NCBI RefSeq assembly: GCF_902833905.1
Contig: NZ_CADFGP010000020.1
Coordinates: forward strand, 1-64,000
Reading direction: 5' to 3'
DNA length: 64,000 nt
From: Paraburkholderia tuberum STM678
Lineage (GTDB): Bacteria; Pseudomonadota; Gammaproteobacteria; Burkholderiales; Burkholderiaceae
In this document: positions 16,360 through 24,657 of the stretch, one piece after another
How positions within the stretch are numbered: the stretch's first letter is position 1
Layout of the letters: each line of letters begins with the position of its first letter
The notes under the pieces: generated by a model
Database searches by the model: none
What the model was told of the DNA's origin: nothing
Seen by the model: only the letters and a program-made list of their open reading frames with translations
Program-made: the position numbers and the translations under genes

Positions 16360-18150
16360 TCACTTCGTCAGCCAGCGCTCAAGGGCTTTGCGCGCGGCGG
16401 GACGGTGATCGCTGACCGTGAGCTTGTAGCGCGCCACTTCGGGACCGTCGAGCTTCACCTGCGTGACGCGCAGCTCGTCGCGGCGGAACGCGTGCACGTC
16501 GACTTTCGCGCCCGGCTGATAGCGCGACAGCAGAGCATCGATATTCCCGCCGGTCACGCGCAGACCATCGATCGCGATCAGCACGTCGCCAGCGGAGAGG
16601 CCGGCCTTCTGCGCGGCGCTGCCCTCGTGCACGGTCGCGAGCGCGCAATCCGCGCCGCCGCGTAGCCGCACGCCGAGCGACGGCTTGCCGTTTTTGTCGA
16701 CGTCCGGCGCGAGCGCCACGCCGAACGGCGCGAGCAGCGCGTCGAGCGGCAGATCGCGCGTGCCGCGCACGCCCTCGGCGAACAGTTCGGCCAGTTGCGC
16801 GCCGCTCGCTTCCGCGAAAATCGCCTCGATCTCGCTTTCGTCGACGCCGACCGGCTTGCCTCGATAAAAGTCACGGCCAAAGCGCTTCCACAGCAGACGC
16901 ATCACGTCGTCGAGCGATTTCTGGTTGCCGGTCTGCGCGCGGATCGTCAGGTCGAAGGCGAGCGCGATCAGCGAGCCCTTCGTGTAATAGCTGACGATCG
17001 CGTTCGGCGCGTTCTCGTCCTGCCGGTAGTACTTGACCCACGCATCGAACGAGCTTTCGGCGACGCTCTGCTTGAGGCGCCCGCTGCCGCGCTGCACCCC
17101 GCCGATCACCTTGCCGACCAGGCCGAAATAGTCGTCCTGCGAGATCACGCCGCTGCGTACGAGAATCAGGTCGTCGTAATACGACGTGAAGCCCTCGAAC
17201 AGCCACAGCATCGACGTGTAGTTTTCGACGCCGAGGTCATACGGCGCGAACTCGGCCGGCTTGATCCGCTTCACATTCCACGTGTGGAAATACTCGTGGC
17301 TGCACAGACCGAGATAGGTCCGGTAGCCCTCGCTCATCGGCTCGCGGCCCTGCACCGGCAGATCGGTGCGATTGCAGATCAGCGCGGTCGACGCGCGATG
17401 CTCGAGCCCGCCGTAACCGTCGGTGACAGCCTGCGTCATGAACACGTAGCGCTCGACCGGCGCCTTCTTCGACTTCGGTTCGAACAACGCGATCTGCGCT
17501 TCGCAGATGCGCTTCAGATCCTTGCACAGACGCTCCATGTCGAGCCCGATCACGCGACCGCCGATCACGACGTCGTGCGGCACGCCGTGCGCCTTGAACG
17601 TCGCGAGCGCGAATTCCCCGAGCGTCACAGGATGGTCGATCAGTTCGTCGTAGTTCTGCGCGCGGTATTCGCCGAAGCCGTAGCGCTTCGTGCCGCGCGC
17701 TTCCGGCAGCGCGGTCGCGACGCGCCAGCCGCGATACGCCGCGCCCTGCGGCTTCTGGATATCGACCACGCACTGCGCGTCCTCATGGCCGAGCGGCGAC
17801 AGGAACACGCTGGTGCCGTTGAAAAAGCCGATCGTGTCGTCCAGATGCGCGGCGCGCACCGACAGGTCCCATGCGTACACCTCGTAGCGCAGCGTCAAGG
17901 CTCCCTTGACCGGCGCGGCCTGCCACGTGTGCTTGTCGATCTTCTCGACGCGCACCTTGCGGCCCGCGTCGTTCACCGCGCGCAGCGTGACGATGTTGCG
18001 CGCGAACTCGCGCACCATGTAGCTGCCCGGAATCCACACCGGCAGCATGAAACGCTGGCCGGCCGGATCGGGATCGGCGACGGTCACGGTGACTTCGAAC
18101 AGGTGGGCGGCGGGGTTACAAGGAACGATGGTGTAGCGGATCGGCTTCAT
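16360..18150 (-). CDS. M61 family glycyl aminopeptidase-like metalloprotease with PDZ domain
   Basis: A 596-residue M61 peptidase. The zinc site is HEYFH (285-289) within SHEYFHTWNVKRIKP, with the third ligand E319 in LFEGFTSYYDD. An N-terminal beta domain (1-180) precedes the catalytic domain, and a PDZ domain follows near 480-570 (segments LGVRLRGG and AAQKAGLSAGDVLIAIDGL). No signal peptide is evident, so it is probably cytoplasmic. Family members prefer N-terminal Gly or Ala. It is convergent in layout with no operon partner; the reason for its position beside dsbC is unknown. Confidence 0.9.
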   Translation of the reverse strand: MKPIRYTIVPCNPAAHLFEVTVTVADPDPAGQRFMLPVWIPGSYMVREFARNIVTLRAVNDAGRKVRVEKIDKHTWQAAPVKGALTLRYEVYAWDLSVRAAHLDDTIGFFNGTSVFLSPLGHEDAQCVVDIQKPQGAAYRGWRVATALPEARGTKRYGFGEYRAQNYDELIDHPVTLGEFALATFKAHGVPHDVVIGGRVIGLDMERLCKDLKRICEAQIALFEPKSKKAPVERYVFMTQAVTDGYGGLEHRASTALICNRTDLPVQGREPMSEGYRTYLGLCSHEYFHTWNVKRIKPAEFAPYDLGVENYTSMLWLFEGFTSYYDDLILVRSGVISQDDYFGLVGKVIGGVQRGSGRLKQSVAESSFDAWVKYYRQDENAPNAIVSYYTKGSLIALAFDLTIRAQTGNQKSLDDVMRLLWKRFGRDFYRGKPVGVDESEIEAIFAEASGAQLAELFAEGVRGTRDLPLDALLAPFGVALAPDVDKNGKPSLGVRLRGGADCALATVHEGSAAQKAGLSAGDVLIAIDGLRVTGGNIDALLSRYQPGAKVDVHAFRRDELRVTQVKLDGPEVARYKLTVSDHRPAARKALERWLTK

Positions 18151-18207
18151 CGGCGGCGCTTGGGAGTGTCAGGAGAGTGAGGCGGAGAAGTTCGGGGCTC
18201 GATGCGA

Positions 18208-18232
18208 AAGGAGGCGCTGCGTGCGCCTCCTT
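18208..18232 (-). terminator. probable dsbC terminator hairpin
   Basis: AAGGAGGCGC (18208-18217) and GCGCCTCCTT (18223-18232) form a perfect 10-base stem with a 5-base loop, 63 bases past the dsbC stop. Only a short TTTC follows on the minus strand, so strength is uncertain. Confidence 0.6.
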
Positions 18233-18295
18233 CAGTTTGAACGTTGCATCTGTTGCGCGCCCGGGGCGGGCGTGGCGCTGTGGCCAGCGCGCTGT

Positions 18296-19021
18296 TCAGT
18301 GCACGGCCGACAGTTCCTTGTCGAGCCGATCTGCCGGCACCGCGCCGGGCAGGCGGCGACCGTCGGCGAGAAACACCGTCGGCGTGCCTTCGACGTTCAT
18401 CGAACGGCCGAGCGCGAGGTTCTTGTCGATCGCGGCGGTGTCGCAGGTGGCGGCGGCGGTCGGCGCCTGACGGTCCTGCATCCACGATTCCCACGCCTTC
18501 GCGCGATCGGCCGAGCACCAGATCGACTTCGACTTGGCCGTCGAATCGGGCGACAGCACCGGGTATAGGAACGTGTAGACCGTCACGTTGTCGATCGACA
18601 GCAGCGTTTTTTCGAGCTGCTTGCAGTACGGGCAGTTCGGATCGGAGAACACCGCGATCTTGCGCGCGCCGTTGCCGCGCACGACCTTCACCGCGTTGCC
18701 GAACGGCAGGCTCGCGAAGTCGATGCGGTTGGTTTCCGACAGGCGTGCCTCGGTCAGATTCTTGCGCGTCTTCGAGTCCACCATGTCGCCGAGCATCAGG
18801 TAGTCGCCGCTCGCATCGCTGTAGACGATCTGCGTGCCGAGATTCACTTCGTACAGGCCCGCGATCGGCGTCTTCGACACGCTTTTGATCGTCACGTCGG
18901 AAAGACGGGTTTGCAAGGTGGCCTTGAGCTTGTCGGTGGTCTGGTCGGCCTGCGCCGAGCAGCCGAGCATAGCGGCACCGATCGCGAGCGCGGCGGCGGC
19001 GATGCGGAAGGTCTTTTTCAT
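18296..19021 (-). CDS. dsbC: thiol:disulfide interchange protein DsbC
   Basis: A 241-residue periplasmic disulfide isomerase. A signal peptide (1-25, ending SAQA) is followed by the dimerisation domain (about 26-90), a linker and a thioredoxin domain with active site C130-P-Y-C133. A second, structural Cys pair C169/C193 and the cis-Pro segment EGTPTVF are present. MLGC at the signal end also resembles a lipobox, so lipidation cannot be excluded. It would work with DsbD. Tandem 10-base repeats lie about 75-125 bases upstream of its start. Confidence 0.93.
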   Translation of the reverse strand: MKKTFRIAAAALAIGAAMLGCSAQADQTTDKLKATLQTRLSDVTIKSVSKTPIAGLYEVNLGTQIVYSDASGDYLMLGDMVDSKTRKNLTEARLSETNRIDFASLPFGNAVKVVRGNGARKIAVFSDPNCPYCKQLEKTLLSIDNVTVYTFLYPVLSPDSTAKSKSIWCSADRAKAWESWMQDRQAPTAAATCDTAAIDKNLALGRSMNVEGTPTVFLADGRRLPGAVPADRLDKELSAVH

Positions 19022-19094
19022 GCTGGAGTCCTGGAGTCAGTCGCGCACCTGCGCGTTTTTTACGTTCCGGCCGCGAGTTTCGGCCGCCTATCTG

Positions 19095-19144
19095 TTCGAT
19101 CAGGCTCGATCAGGCTCGATCAGGCTCGATCAGGTTCGATCGGG
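19095..19144. repeat. five tandem 10-base repeats (CTCGATCAGG)
   Basis: Five head-to-tail copies: TTCGATCAGG (19095), CTCGATCAGG (19105, 19115 and 19125) and TTCGATCGGG (19135). Each contains one GATC, so the sites recur every helical turn on one DNA face. The array lies in the 225-base gap between the dsbC start and the end of the UbiH-type gene, within the region expected to hold the dsbC promoter. Confidence 0.9.
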
Positions 19145-19246
19145 GGTCGGATAAGGGGCGGATCGCAGCGCTTCGATCCGGTCATGATACCTGTCCCGGG
19201 CGCCGGTGACCGGCCATCGGCTATTCGCCCGACGCCTCGTCGCGGT

Positions 19247-20419
19247 TTACCCCAGCGCGGCCGACACGAGCCAGCGCTTGATGAATGGCTGCGCGCCGAC
19301 GAACGCCATGCCGGTATTGCGCACGGCGCGCGCGAGCGGACCGGGCACCGAGAACAGTTTCTGCAGGCCGTCGGTGGCGATCATCAGCGCGCGAATGTCT
19401 TCGCGGCGCGCGCGTTCGTAGCGACGCAGCAGCACCATGTCGCCGAGATCGCGGAACGACTCCTTGCCGCCGATCGTGCTCGCGAGCGCGGCGACGTCGC
19501 GCAAGCCGAGGTTCATGCCCTGTCCTGCCAACGGATGGATCAGATGTGCGGCATCGCCGACCAGCGCGACCCGCGGGGCGACGAGCCGGTCCACGGTCTG
19601 CAACGCGAGCGGGAAGCCCTGCGCGGGCGTCACGCAGTCGAGCGCACCGAACTGTTCACCGCTCACGTGCTCGACTTCGGCGGCGAGCCGCTCGGGATCG
19701 AGCGCGAGCAACTGCTCGGCGTGTTCGGTGCGCGCCGACCAGACCAGCGACACGTGGCCGTCCGGCATCGGCAGCAACGCGATGATCTCGCCGTCGCGGA
19801 ACCACTGATACGCGGTTTCGCCGTGCGGCTTCGCAGCCTTGAAATTGGCGACCACACCGATCTGTCTGTAGTCGCGGCGCACCATCTTCGAGCCGATCTG
19901 CGCGCGCACCCACGAGTGCGCGCCGTCCGCGCCGACTACCAGATCCGCTTCGAGCACGCTGCCGTTCGCGAGGCCGACGCTCGCGTTGTCGACGGAAAAA
20001 TCGAGCGCCTGCGCGCGCGTGTCGATCCACGTGAGGTTCGGCTGGAAGCGCAGCGCGGCATCGAGCGCGCGCTCGATCACCGACGACTCGACGATCCACG
20101 CAAGCTGCGGCACCGATGCCTGAAACGCCGAGAAATGCAGCTCGGCATGCGCGTCGCCATAGACGCGCATGTCGTAGACGGGACCGAGCCGTGTGTGATC
20201 GAGCGCCTGCCAGACCCGCAGCCGTTCGAACAAGGCCTGCGAACTCGACGACAACGCATAGACGCGCGAGTCGAAGACAGCACCGGCGGGCAGCGCCGCG
20301 CAAGGCTGCGCGAGCAGTGCGACGCGCAGTCCGGCTTGCGTGAGCGCGAGCGCCGCGGTCTTGCCGACGAGCCCGCCGCCGATCACGGCGGCATCAAAGG
20401 TCTGGTGGTGTGCGTTCAT
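19247..20419 (-). CDS. UbiH/UbiF/VisC family FAD-dependent hydroxylase
   Basis: A 390-residue group A flavoprotein monooxygenase, likely acting on a ubiquinone precursor ring. The FAD dinucleotide motif GGGLVG is at 14-19. The DG motif is VVGADGAHSWVR, and the second FAD motif is RVALVGDAAHLIHPLAGQGMNLG, characteristic of the ubiquinone hydroxylase family. It is the length of UbiH-type enzymes. Which ring position it modifies (UbiH, UbiF or UbiI type) cannot be told from sequence. It lies upstream of dsbC on the same strand but is separated by 225 bases with repeats. Confidence 0.9.
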   Translation of the reverse strand: MNAHHQTFDAAVIGGGLVGKTAALALTQAGLRVALLAQPCAALPAGAVFDSRVYALSSSSQALFERLRVWQALDHTRLGPVYDMRVYGDAHAELHFSAFQASVPQLAWIVESSVIERALDAALRFQPNLTWIDTRAQALDFSVDNASVGLANGSVLEADLVVGADGAHSWVRAQIGSKMVRRDYRQIGVVANFKAAKPHGETAYQWFRDGEIIALLPMPDGHVSLVWSARTEHAEQLLALDPERLAAEVEHVSGEQFGALDCVTPAQGFPLALQTVDRLVAPRVALVGDAAHLIHPLAGQGMNLGLRDVAALASTIGGKESFRDLGDMVLLRRYERARREDIRALMIATDGLQKLFSVPGPLARAVRNTGMAFVGAQPFIKRWLVSAALG

Positions 20420-20656
20420 GCGCGCATTATAGCCGCGGGGGGGTGCGGGGGACGGATCGACGGGCGCGCCGTTGGGCGCTGTGCGCGGGGTCTCGCGGGC
20501 TCGTGCCGGACATGGTGTCTGGGGGCAGAGCCTGAGGTTGTCGGCCGGGACTGTGCGAGTCTGATGCCGACCGCTCGCGCAACCCGCACTTCATGCGTTG
20601 GCGGCCACGCGCATTTGAGTCCCGGGCCGGTGGCCGCGCGGCCTCGATGCGTCGTG
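20420..20656. other. gap between UbiH-type gene and hypothetical protein
   Basis: A G-rich 237-base stretch starting with a run of seven G near 20436. I see no gene, clear promoter or terminator. Confidence 0.4.
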
Positions 20657-21025
20657 CTAATGCGTCGCGGCGCTTGCCGCGAGCGCCGCGTTCGCCTCGC
20701 GCATGCGCATGAAGTCGCGATTGGACGAGAGGTTGCGCCACGCGGCCGCCTCGAGCTCCGCCTTGCGATCGCGCTGATCGCTGCGTACCGCGCAGTCGGG
20801 GAACACGCGGTCGAACACGCGCCATAGCGAGTCGTAGTCGTTCTTATCGGCGAACCGCGCGATGTCGGCGTGATCTTCGTGCGACAGGCGGGTCGTCAAA
20901 CAATCGATGGTCTGCCGGTCCGTGGTGGCCTGCGCTTCGTCGAAATTCGGCGCGACCCATGTCGCGACCGAGCCCACCACGACCGCGGCGACGACGCCGA
21001 TCCCAACCCATCTGATGAGTCCCAC
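20657..21025 (-). CDS. hypothetical membrane-anchored protein
   Basis: I do not recognise this 122-residue protein. It starts best at GTG 21025, since GGGGGAG lies five bases upstream; the longer frame to 21091 lacks a site. One hydrophobic segment (about 5-23, WVGIGVVAAVVVGSVATW) is followed by a hydrophilic, charged, probably helical domain with two Cys (DCLTTRLS and FPDCAV). The Cys could form a disulfide if the domain is periplasmic. It lies upstream of the UbiH-type gene, 237 bases away, and is divergent from ychF. Confidence 0.6.
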   Translation of the reverse strand: MGLIRWVGIGVVAAVVVGSVATWVAPNFDEAQATTDRQTIDCLTTRLSHEDHADIARFADKNDYDSLWRVFDRVFPDCAVRSDQRDRKAELEAAAWRNLSSNRDFMRMREANAALAASAATH

Positions 21026-21293
21026 GTTGCTCCCCCGGAAATTGAGCTCTGCCGGCTTTGAACTGACGATTCTACAGTGGCTTCGGGCCAATGCGCCGGC
21101 GGGTCCGCGCGGGCGAACGGGTTACAATTGCGCTTTCCGTGAAAACTCGCACTCAATCGTCGAGCCAACGCCCCGATTCGGTGTTTTGTCCGCTCCGCTG
21201 AGCCTGCCGCGCCCCACCTTACGCGAAGGCTTTCCGAATCCGCGCGCAGCGTCGAGCGCATCACGCAACCTACTGATTCACTGAAGGATTTCC

Positions 21294-22388
21294 ATGAGCC
21301 TCAAATGCGGCATCGTCGGCCTGCCCAACGTCGGCAAGTCCACCCTGTTCAACGCGCTGACCAAGGCGGGAATCGCCGCCGAAAACTATCCGTTCTGCAC
21401 GATCGAGCCGAACGTCGGCATCGTCGAGGTGCCGGACGCGCGGCTGAAGGCGCTCGCCGAAATCGTCAAGCCGGAGCGCATCCTGCCGGCCGTGGTCGAG
21501 TTCGTCGACATCGCCGGTCTGGTGGCCGGCGCAAGCAAGGGCGAGGGCCTCGGCAACCAGTTCCTCGCGAACATCCGCGAAACCGACGCGATCACGCACG
21601 TCGTACGCTGCTTCGAAGACGACAACGTGATTCACGTCGCGAACAAGATCGATCCGCTGTCGGACATCGAGGTGATCAACACCGAGCTCGCACTTGCCGA
21701 CCTCGCCACGGTCGAGAAGGCGCTCGCGCGCTATTCCAAGGCGGCCAAGTCGGGTAACGACAAGGAAGCCGCGAAGAACGCGGCGGTGCTGGAGAAGGTC
21801 CGCGCGCAGCTCGACCAGGCGAAGCCGGTCCGCGCGCTCGATCTGACCGATGAAGAAAAGGCTACCCTCAAGCCGTTCTGCCTGATCACCGCCAAGCCCA
21901 CGATGTACGTCGCCAACGTGAAGGAACACGGCTTCGAGAACAACCCGCACCTCGACGCGATCACGAAGTTCGCGGCTGCTGAAGGCGCGCCGGTCGTGGC
22001 CGTGTGCGCGGCGGTCGAAGCGGAAATCGCCGACCTCGACGAAGCCGACATGGAAGTCTTCCTCGCCGACATGGGCATGCATGAGCCGGGCTTGAACCGC
22101 GTGATCCGCGCGGGCTTCAAGCTGCTCGGCCTGCAGACCTACTTCACGGCCGGCGTGAAGGAAGTGCGTGCGTGGACGATCCACGTCGGCGATACGGCGC
22201 CGAAGGCGGCCGGCGCGATCCACACCGACTTCGAGCGCGGCTTCATCCGCGCGCAGACGATCAGCTTCGACGACTACATCACCTACAAGGGTGAACAAGG
22301 CGCGAAGGAAGCCGGCAAGATGCGCGCGGAAGGCAAGGAGTACGTCGTGCATGATGGCGACGTGATGAACTTTTTGTTCAACGTCTAA
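21294..22388 (+). CDS. ychF: redox-regulated ATPase/GTPase YchF
   Basis: A 364-residue Obg-family P-loop protein that binds ribosomes and hydrolyses ATP. G1 is GLPNVGKST (8-16), G3 lies in EFVDIAGLVAGAS, and the unusual G4 NVKE (instead of NKxD) gives the family its preference for ATP. A coiled-coil insertion in the middle and a C-terminal TGS domain follow. AAGGA precedes the ATG, and a -10-like TACAAT is at 21123-21128. It is monocistronic and borders a lower-G+C insertion downstream. Confidence 0.95.
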   Translation: MSLKCGIVGLPNVGKSTLFNALTKAGIAAENYPFCTIEPNVGIVEVPDARLKALAEIVKPERILPAVVEFVDIAGLVAGASKGEGLGNQFLANIRETDAITHVVRCFEDDNVIHVANKIDPLSDIEVINTELALADLATVEKALARYSKAAKSGNDKEAAKNAAVLEKVRAQLDQAKPVRALDLTDEEKATLKPFCLITAKPTMYVANVKEHGFENNPHLDAITKFAAAEGAPVVAVCAAVEAEIADLDEADMEVFLADMGMHEPGLNRVIRAGFKLLGLQTYFTAGVKEVRAWTIHVGDTAPKAAGAIHTDFERGFIRAQTISFDDYITYKGEQGAKEAGKMRAEGKEYVVHDGDVMNFLFNV

Positions 22389-22636
22389 AGCCGACTACTG
22401 CTTCCAACAGAGCACGAGTGCGTTGAATGGAAGGCCAACTACCGGATTTCAAATAGGTAGCCTTCTGAATGAGATTCGCCGCGGCTTTCTATTGTTCGCG
22501 CAGTCCTAGCAATGCAGAGGGAAGCCTCGAGGTAATCAATCACCTGAGGGGTAAGGTAATTAATGGTGTCAAAAGTACAGTAACCCATTCAGACCGGTTG
22601 GCTCGTTGAAGCGATTGTCCGGACAGTGAGGCTTTC
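22389..22636. other. AT-richer intergenic leader of the ATPase/DUF4276 module
   Basis: Base composition drops here compared with ychF. An imperfect hairpin (GAAGG ... CCTTC enclosing CTACC/GGTAG, about 22430-22468) may end ychF. A direct repeat GGTAATCAAT (22531-22540) / GGTAATTAAT (22555-22564), spaced by 24 bases, lies before a -10-like TACAGT (22576-22581) and could be a regulator site. No gene is supported in this stretch. Confidence 0.45.
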
Positions 22637-23842
22637 ATGTCGCATACCGTTTTTATCCAGCGCGTAGTGCTGCGCAACTACAAGAGCATCGGTCACTGTG
22701 ACGTCCGCTTGCAGCCCCTGACATATCTTGTCGGGCAGAACGGTGCTGGCAAAAGCAATTTTTTAGATGCCTTGCACTTCGTTCGCGATGCTTTGGCAGG
22801 TTCCTTGGACAACGCGATTAATGAACGAGGTGGGTTGAATGAAGTGCGGCGACGTTCGAGTAGACATCCAACGCATTTCGGCATCCGGATCGAGTTTCGA
22901 CTCAAGGATGGTCGCTACGGATGGTATGCCTTCGACATCGGTGCCATGGCCAGCGGAGGCTATGAAGTACAACACGAAAAATGTGTGATCGATGGCATCG
23001 GCAAGGGACCTTTCTTCCGCATAGAGAAAGGCCGCTTACTCGACAGTAGCGAAACTGCCTTTCCTGCCATTACCGCTGACCGGTTGGCTCTCGTGGCGGC
23101 ATCAGGCTTCACGGCATTCAGGCCCGTGTTCGATGCCTTAACTGCGATGGGGTTTTATAACCTGAACCCCAAATTGATGCGTGAGCTTCAAAAGCCGCAG
23201 GATGGCCGTTTGCTTAAGCCCGTGGGCGAAAATATCGCTAGCGTCATCGGTCATCTCGAGCGCGTGGCACCGGATCGCGTGGGGGCCATCAAAGAATACC
23301 TCCAGTCAGTCGTGCCCATGGTGCATGGCGTGGAGCGCAAGGCCATCGGTCCAATGGAGACGCTCGAGTTTCGACAGGATATGGCAGGAGCGAAGTATCC
23401 GTGGAAATTTCTGGCTCAGAACATGTCCGACGGCACCTTGCGTGCGCTCGGCGTGTTGACAGCGCTACTCCAAACCAATGTTGATTACGCGCCCACTTTG
23501 ATCGGCATTGAAGAGCCGGAAACGGCGCTGCACCCGGCAGCGAGTGCGGCCTTAAGAGAGGTTTTAGTTCAGTCGGCCAAGCACACACAAGTGCTTGTGA
23601 CTAGCCATAGCCCTGATCTGCTAGATGACCGTGGTATCGACGTAGACGCCATCCTAGCCGTCGTCTCTGAGGGAGGGGAAACACAGATTGCTCCGTTGGA
23701 CCAAGCTTCCCGTCAAATGTTGCGTGATCATCTGTTTTCCGCCGGAGAACTATTACGAATGAACCAGTTGGCGCCTGACCGCCAAATCATCAAGCAGCAA
23801 AGCGAAGTCCAGTTCGATTTGTTCAGCGAGGTGCGGTCGTGA
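22637..23842 (+). CDS. AAA family ATPase (AAA_21/COG4637 type), putative defence component
   Basis: A 401-residue SMC/RecF-like ATPase. N-terminal strand FIQRVVLRNYKSIGH precedes Walker A GQNGAGKS (33-40). A variable middle region (50-255) follows, then a signature-like MSDGT (263-267), Walker B LIGIEEPE (288-295) with tandem Glu, a D-loop TALHP and switch His H324 in TSHSPDLLD. Such ATPases pair with small nuclease-like partners in OLD, PARIS, AbiL-type and related defence systems. It overlaps the next gene by four bases (GTGA). A line of its sequence (22741-22800) is 30 of 60 G+C against 37 of 60 in ugpB (25321-25380), suggesting acquisition. AGTGAGG precedes the ATG. Confidence 0.88.
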   Translation: MSHTVFIQRVVLRNYKSIGHCDVRLQPLTYLVGQNGAGKSNFLDALHFVRDALAGSLDNAINERGGLNEVRRRSSRHPTHFGIRIEFRLKDGRYGWYAFDIGAMASGGYEVQHEKCVIDGIGKGPFFRIEKGRLLDSSETAFPAITADRLALVAASGFTAFRPVFDALTAMGFYNLNPKLMRELQKPQDGRLLKPVGENIASVIGHLERVAPDRVGAIKEYLQSVVPMVHGVERKAIGPMETLEFRQDMAGAKYPWKFLAQNMSDGTLRALGVLTALLQTNVDYAPTLIGIEEPETALHPAASAALREVLVQSAKHTQVLVTSHSPDLLDDRGIDVDAILAVVSEGGETQIAPLDQASRQMLRDHLFSAGELLRMNQLAPDRQIIKQQSEVQFDLFSEVRS

Positions 23843-24432
23843 TTCCCATCGCGTCGATTGTGGAGGGTGATGGGGAAGTCTCGGCATTGCCGATACTCTT
23901 GCGAAGGATGGCTGCCCAATGGTCTCCTGACACGGTGATAAACCCTCTACAGCCTATTCGGGTACGGCGAGACAGGTTTTTGAACAAAGAAGAGGAATTC
24001 CGCAGGCAATTGCTCCTGGCGGCTGCCAAGACTGGCGAGGATGGATGGATCTTGATCGTACTAGATGCGGATGACGATTGCCCGGCAAGACTCGGACAGA
24101 AGATATTCGAGCGCGCACGACAATACGTGCCACATCGGCGGTTATCGGTTGTCCTGGCGAATCGAGAGTTCGAGGCTTGGTTCATTGCGGCGGCGCCGTC
24201 CCTTGACGGAGCGCGTGGCTTTTCTATTGCACCCACTGAATTACTAGATGCAGAGACTCCGCGTAATGCCAAAGGATGGATGAGAGAGCATATGCAAAGT
24301 GGCACGTACAGCGAAATACTCGATCAACCTGCATTCACCGCAAGGATGGATCTGCAACAAGCATTGGACAACAGCCGCTCGTTTCGCAAGTTGCACAAGG
24401 AATGGCAGACCCATGTCTCTCAGCGTCCTTGA
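23839..24432 (+). CDS. DUF4276 family protein with TOPRIM-like motifs, putative effector
   Basis: A 197-residue DUF4276 protein starting at GTG within the ATPase stop (overlap GTGA), so translation is coupled. Its first strand IASIVEGDGE places E9 where TOPRIM domains hold their catalytic Glu, and ILIVLDADDD (71-80) places D76/D78 where they hold the metal-binding DxD. The segment VLANREFEAWF and C-terminal YSEILDQPAFTA are family hallmarks I recall. I infer a metal-dependent nuclease-like effector gated by the ATPase, as AriB is by AriA in PARIS. No experimental function is implied by sequence alone. Codon use is lower in G+C than neighbours. Confidence 0.8.
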   Translation: MIPIASIVEGDGEVSALPILLRRMAAQWSPDTVINPLQPIRVRRDRFLNKEEEFRRQLLLAAAKTGEDGWILIVLDADDDCPARLGQKIFERARQYVPHRRLSVVLANREFEAWFIAAAPSLDGARGFSIAPTELLDAETPRNAKGWMREHMQSGTYSEILDQPAFTARMDLQQALDNSRSFRKLHKEWQTHVSQRP

Positions 24433-24657
24433 ACCGGAAATTCAAACCGAAACACACCTTGGCTTGGCGCTCAATATCGTCCCCTTGAGCCTCCAACGCT
24501 GTCCCGGTCACCTCCAATTTTCGCCTCCCGTTTATTTCCTTTCCCTGACAGCCAATGCTAAATTTCGGCTTCCCGCGCGCCGACGCCGGAATGTCATCGA
24601 ACACAACTAGAATCGCGCGATTCGCGTCCGCGCCCCTTCCGAACCGGAGACAAATCG
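24433..24657 (+). promoter_or_regulatory. ugp upstream region
   Basis: The gap between the DUF4276 gene and ugpB. A -10-like TAGAAT at 24608-24613 lies 45 bases before the ugpB start. Only an isolated TGTCAT (24592-24597) resembles a PhoB half-site, with no second half 11 bases away. No gene is supported. Confidence 0.4.

Noticed and set aside
19095..19144. Possible CRISPR array
   Set aside because: The units are 10 bases, directly adjacent and without spacers; no cas genes are present. It is a simple tandem repeat.
24592..24614. PhoB box ahead of ugpB
   Set aside because: Only one TGTCAT half-site is visible; the second half at 11-base spacing is missing.
22389..24657. Mobile element carrying the ATPase/DUF4276 pair
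   Set aside because: I find no integrase, transposase, tRNA attachment site or flanking direct repeats; base composition alone does not establish a mobile element.
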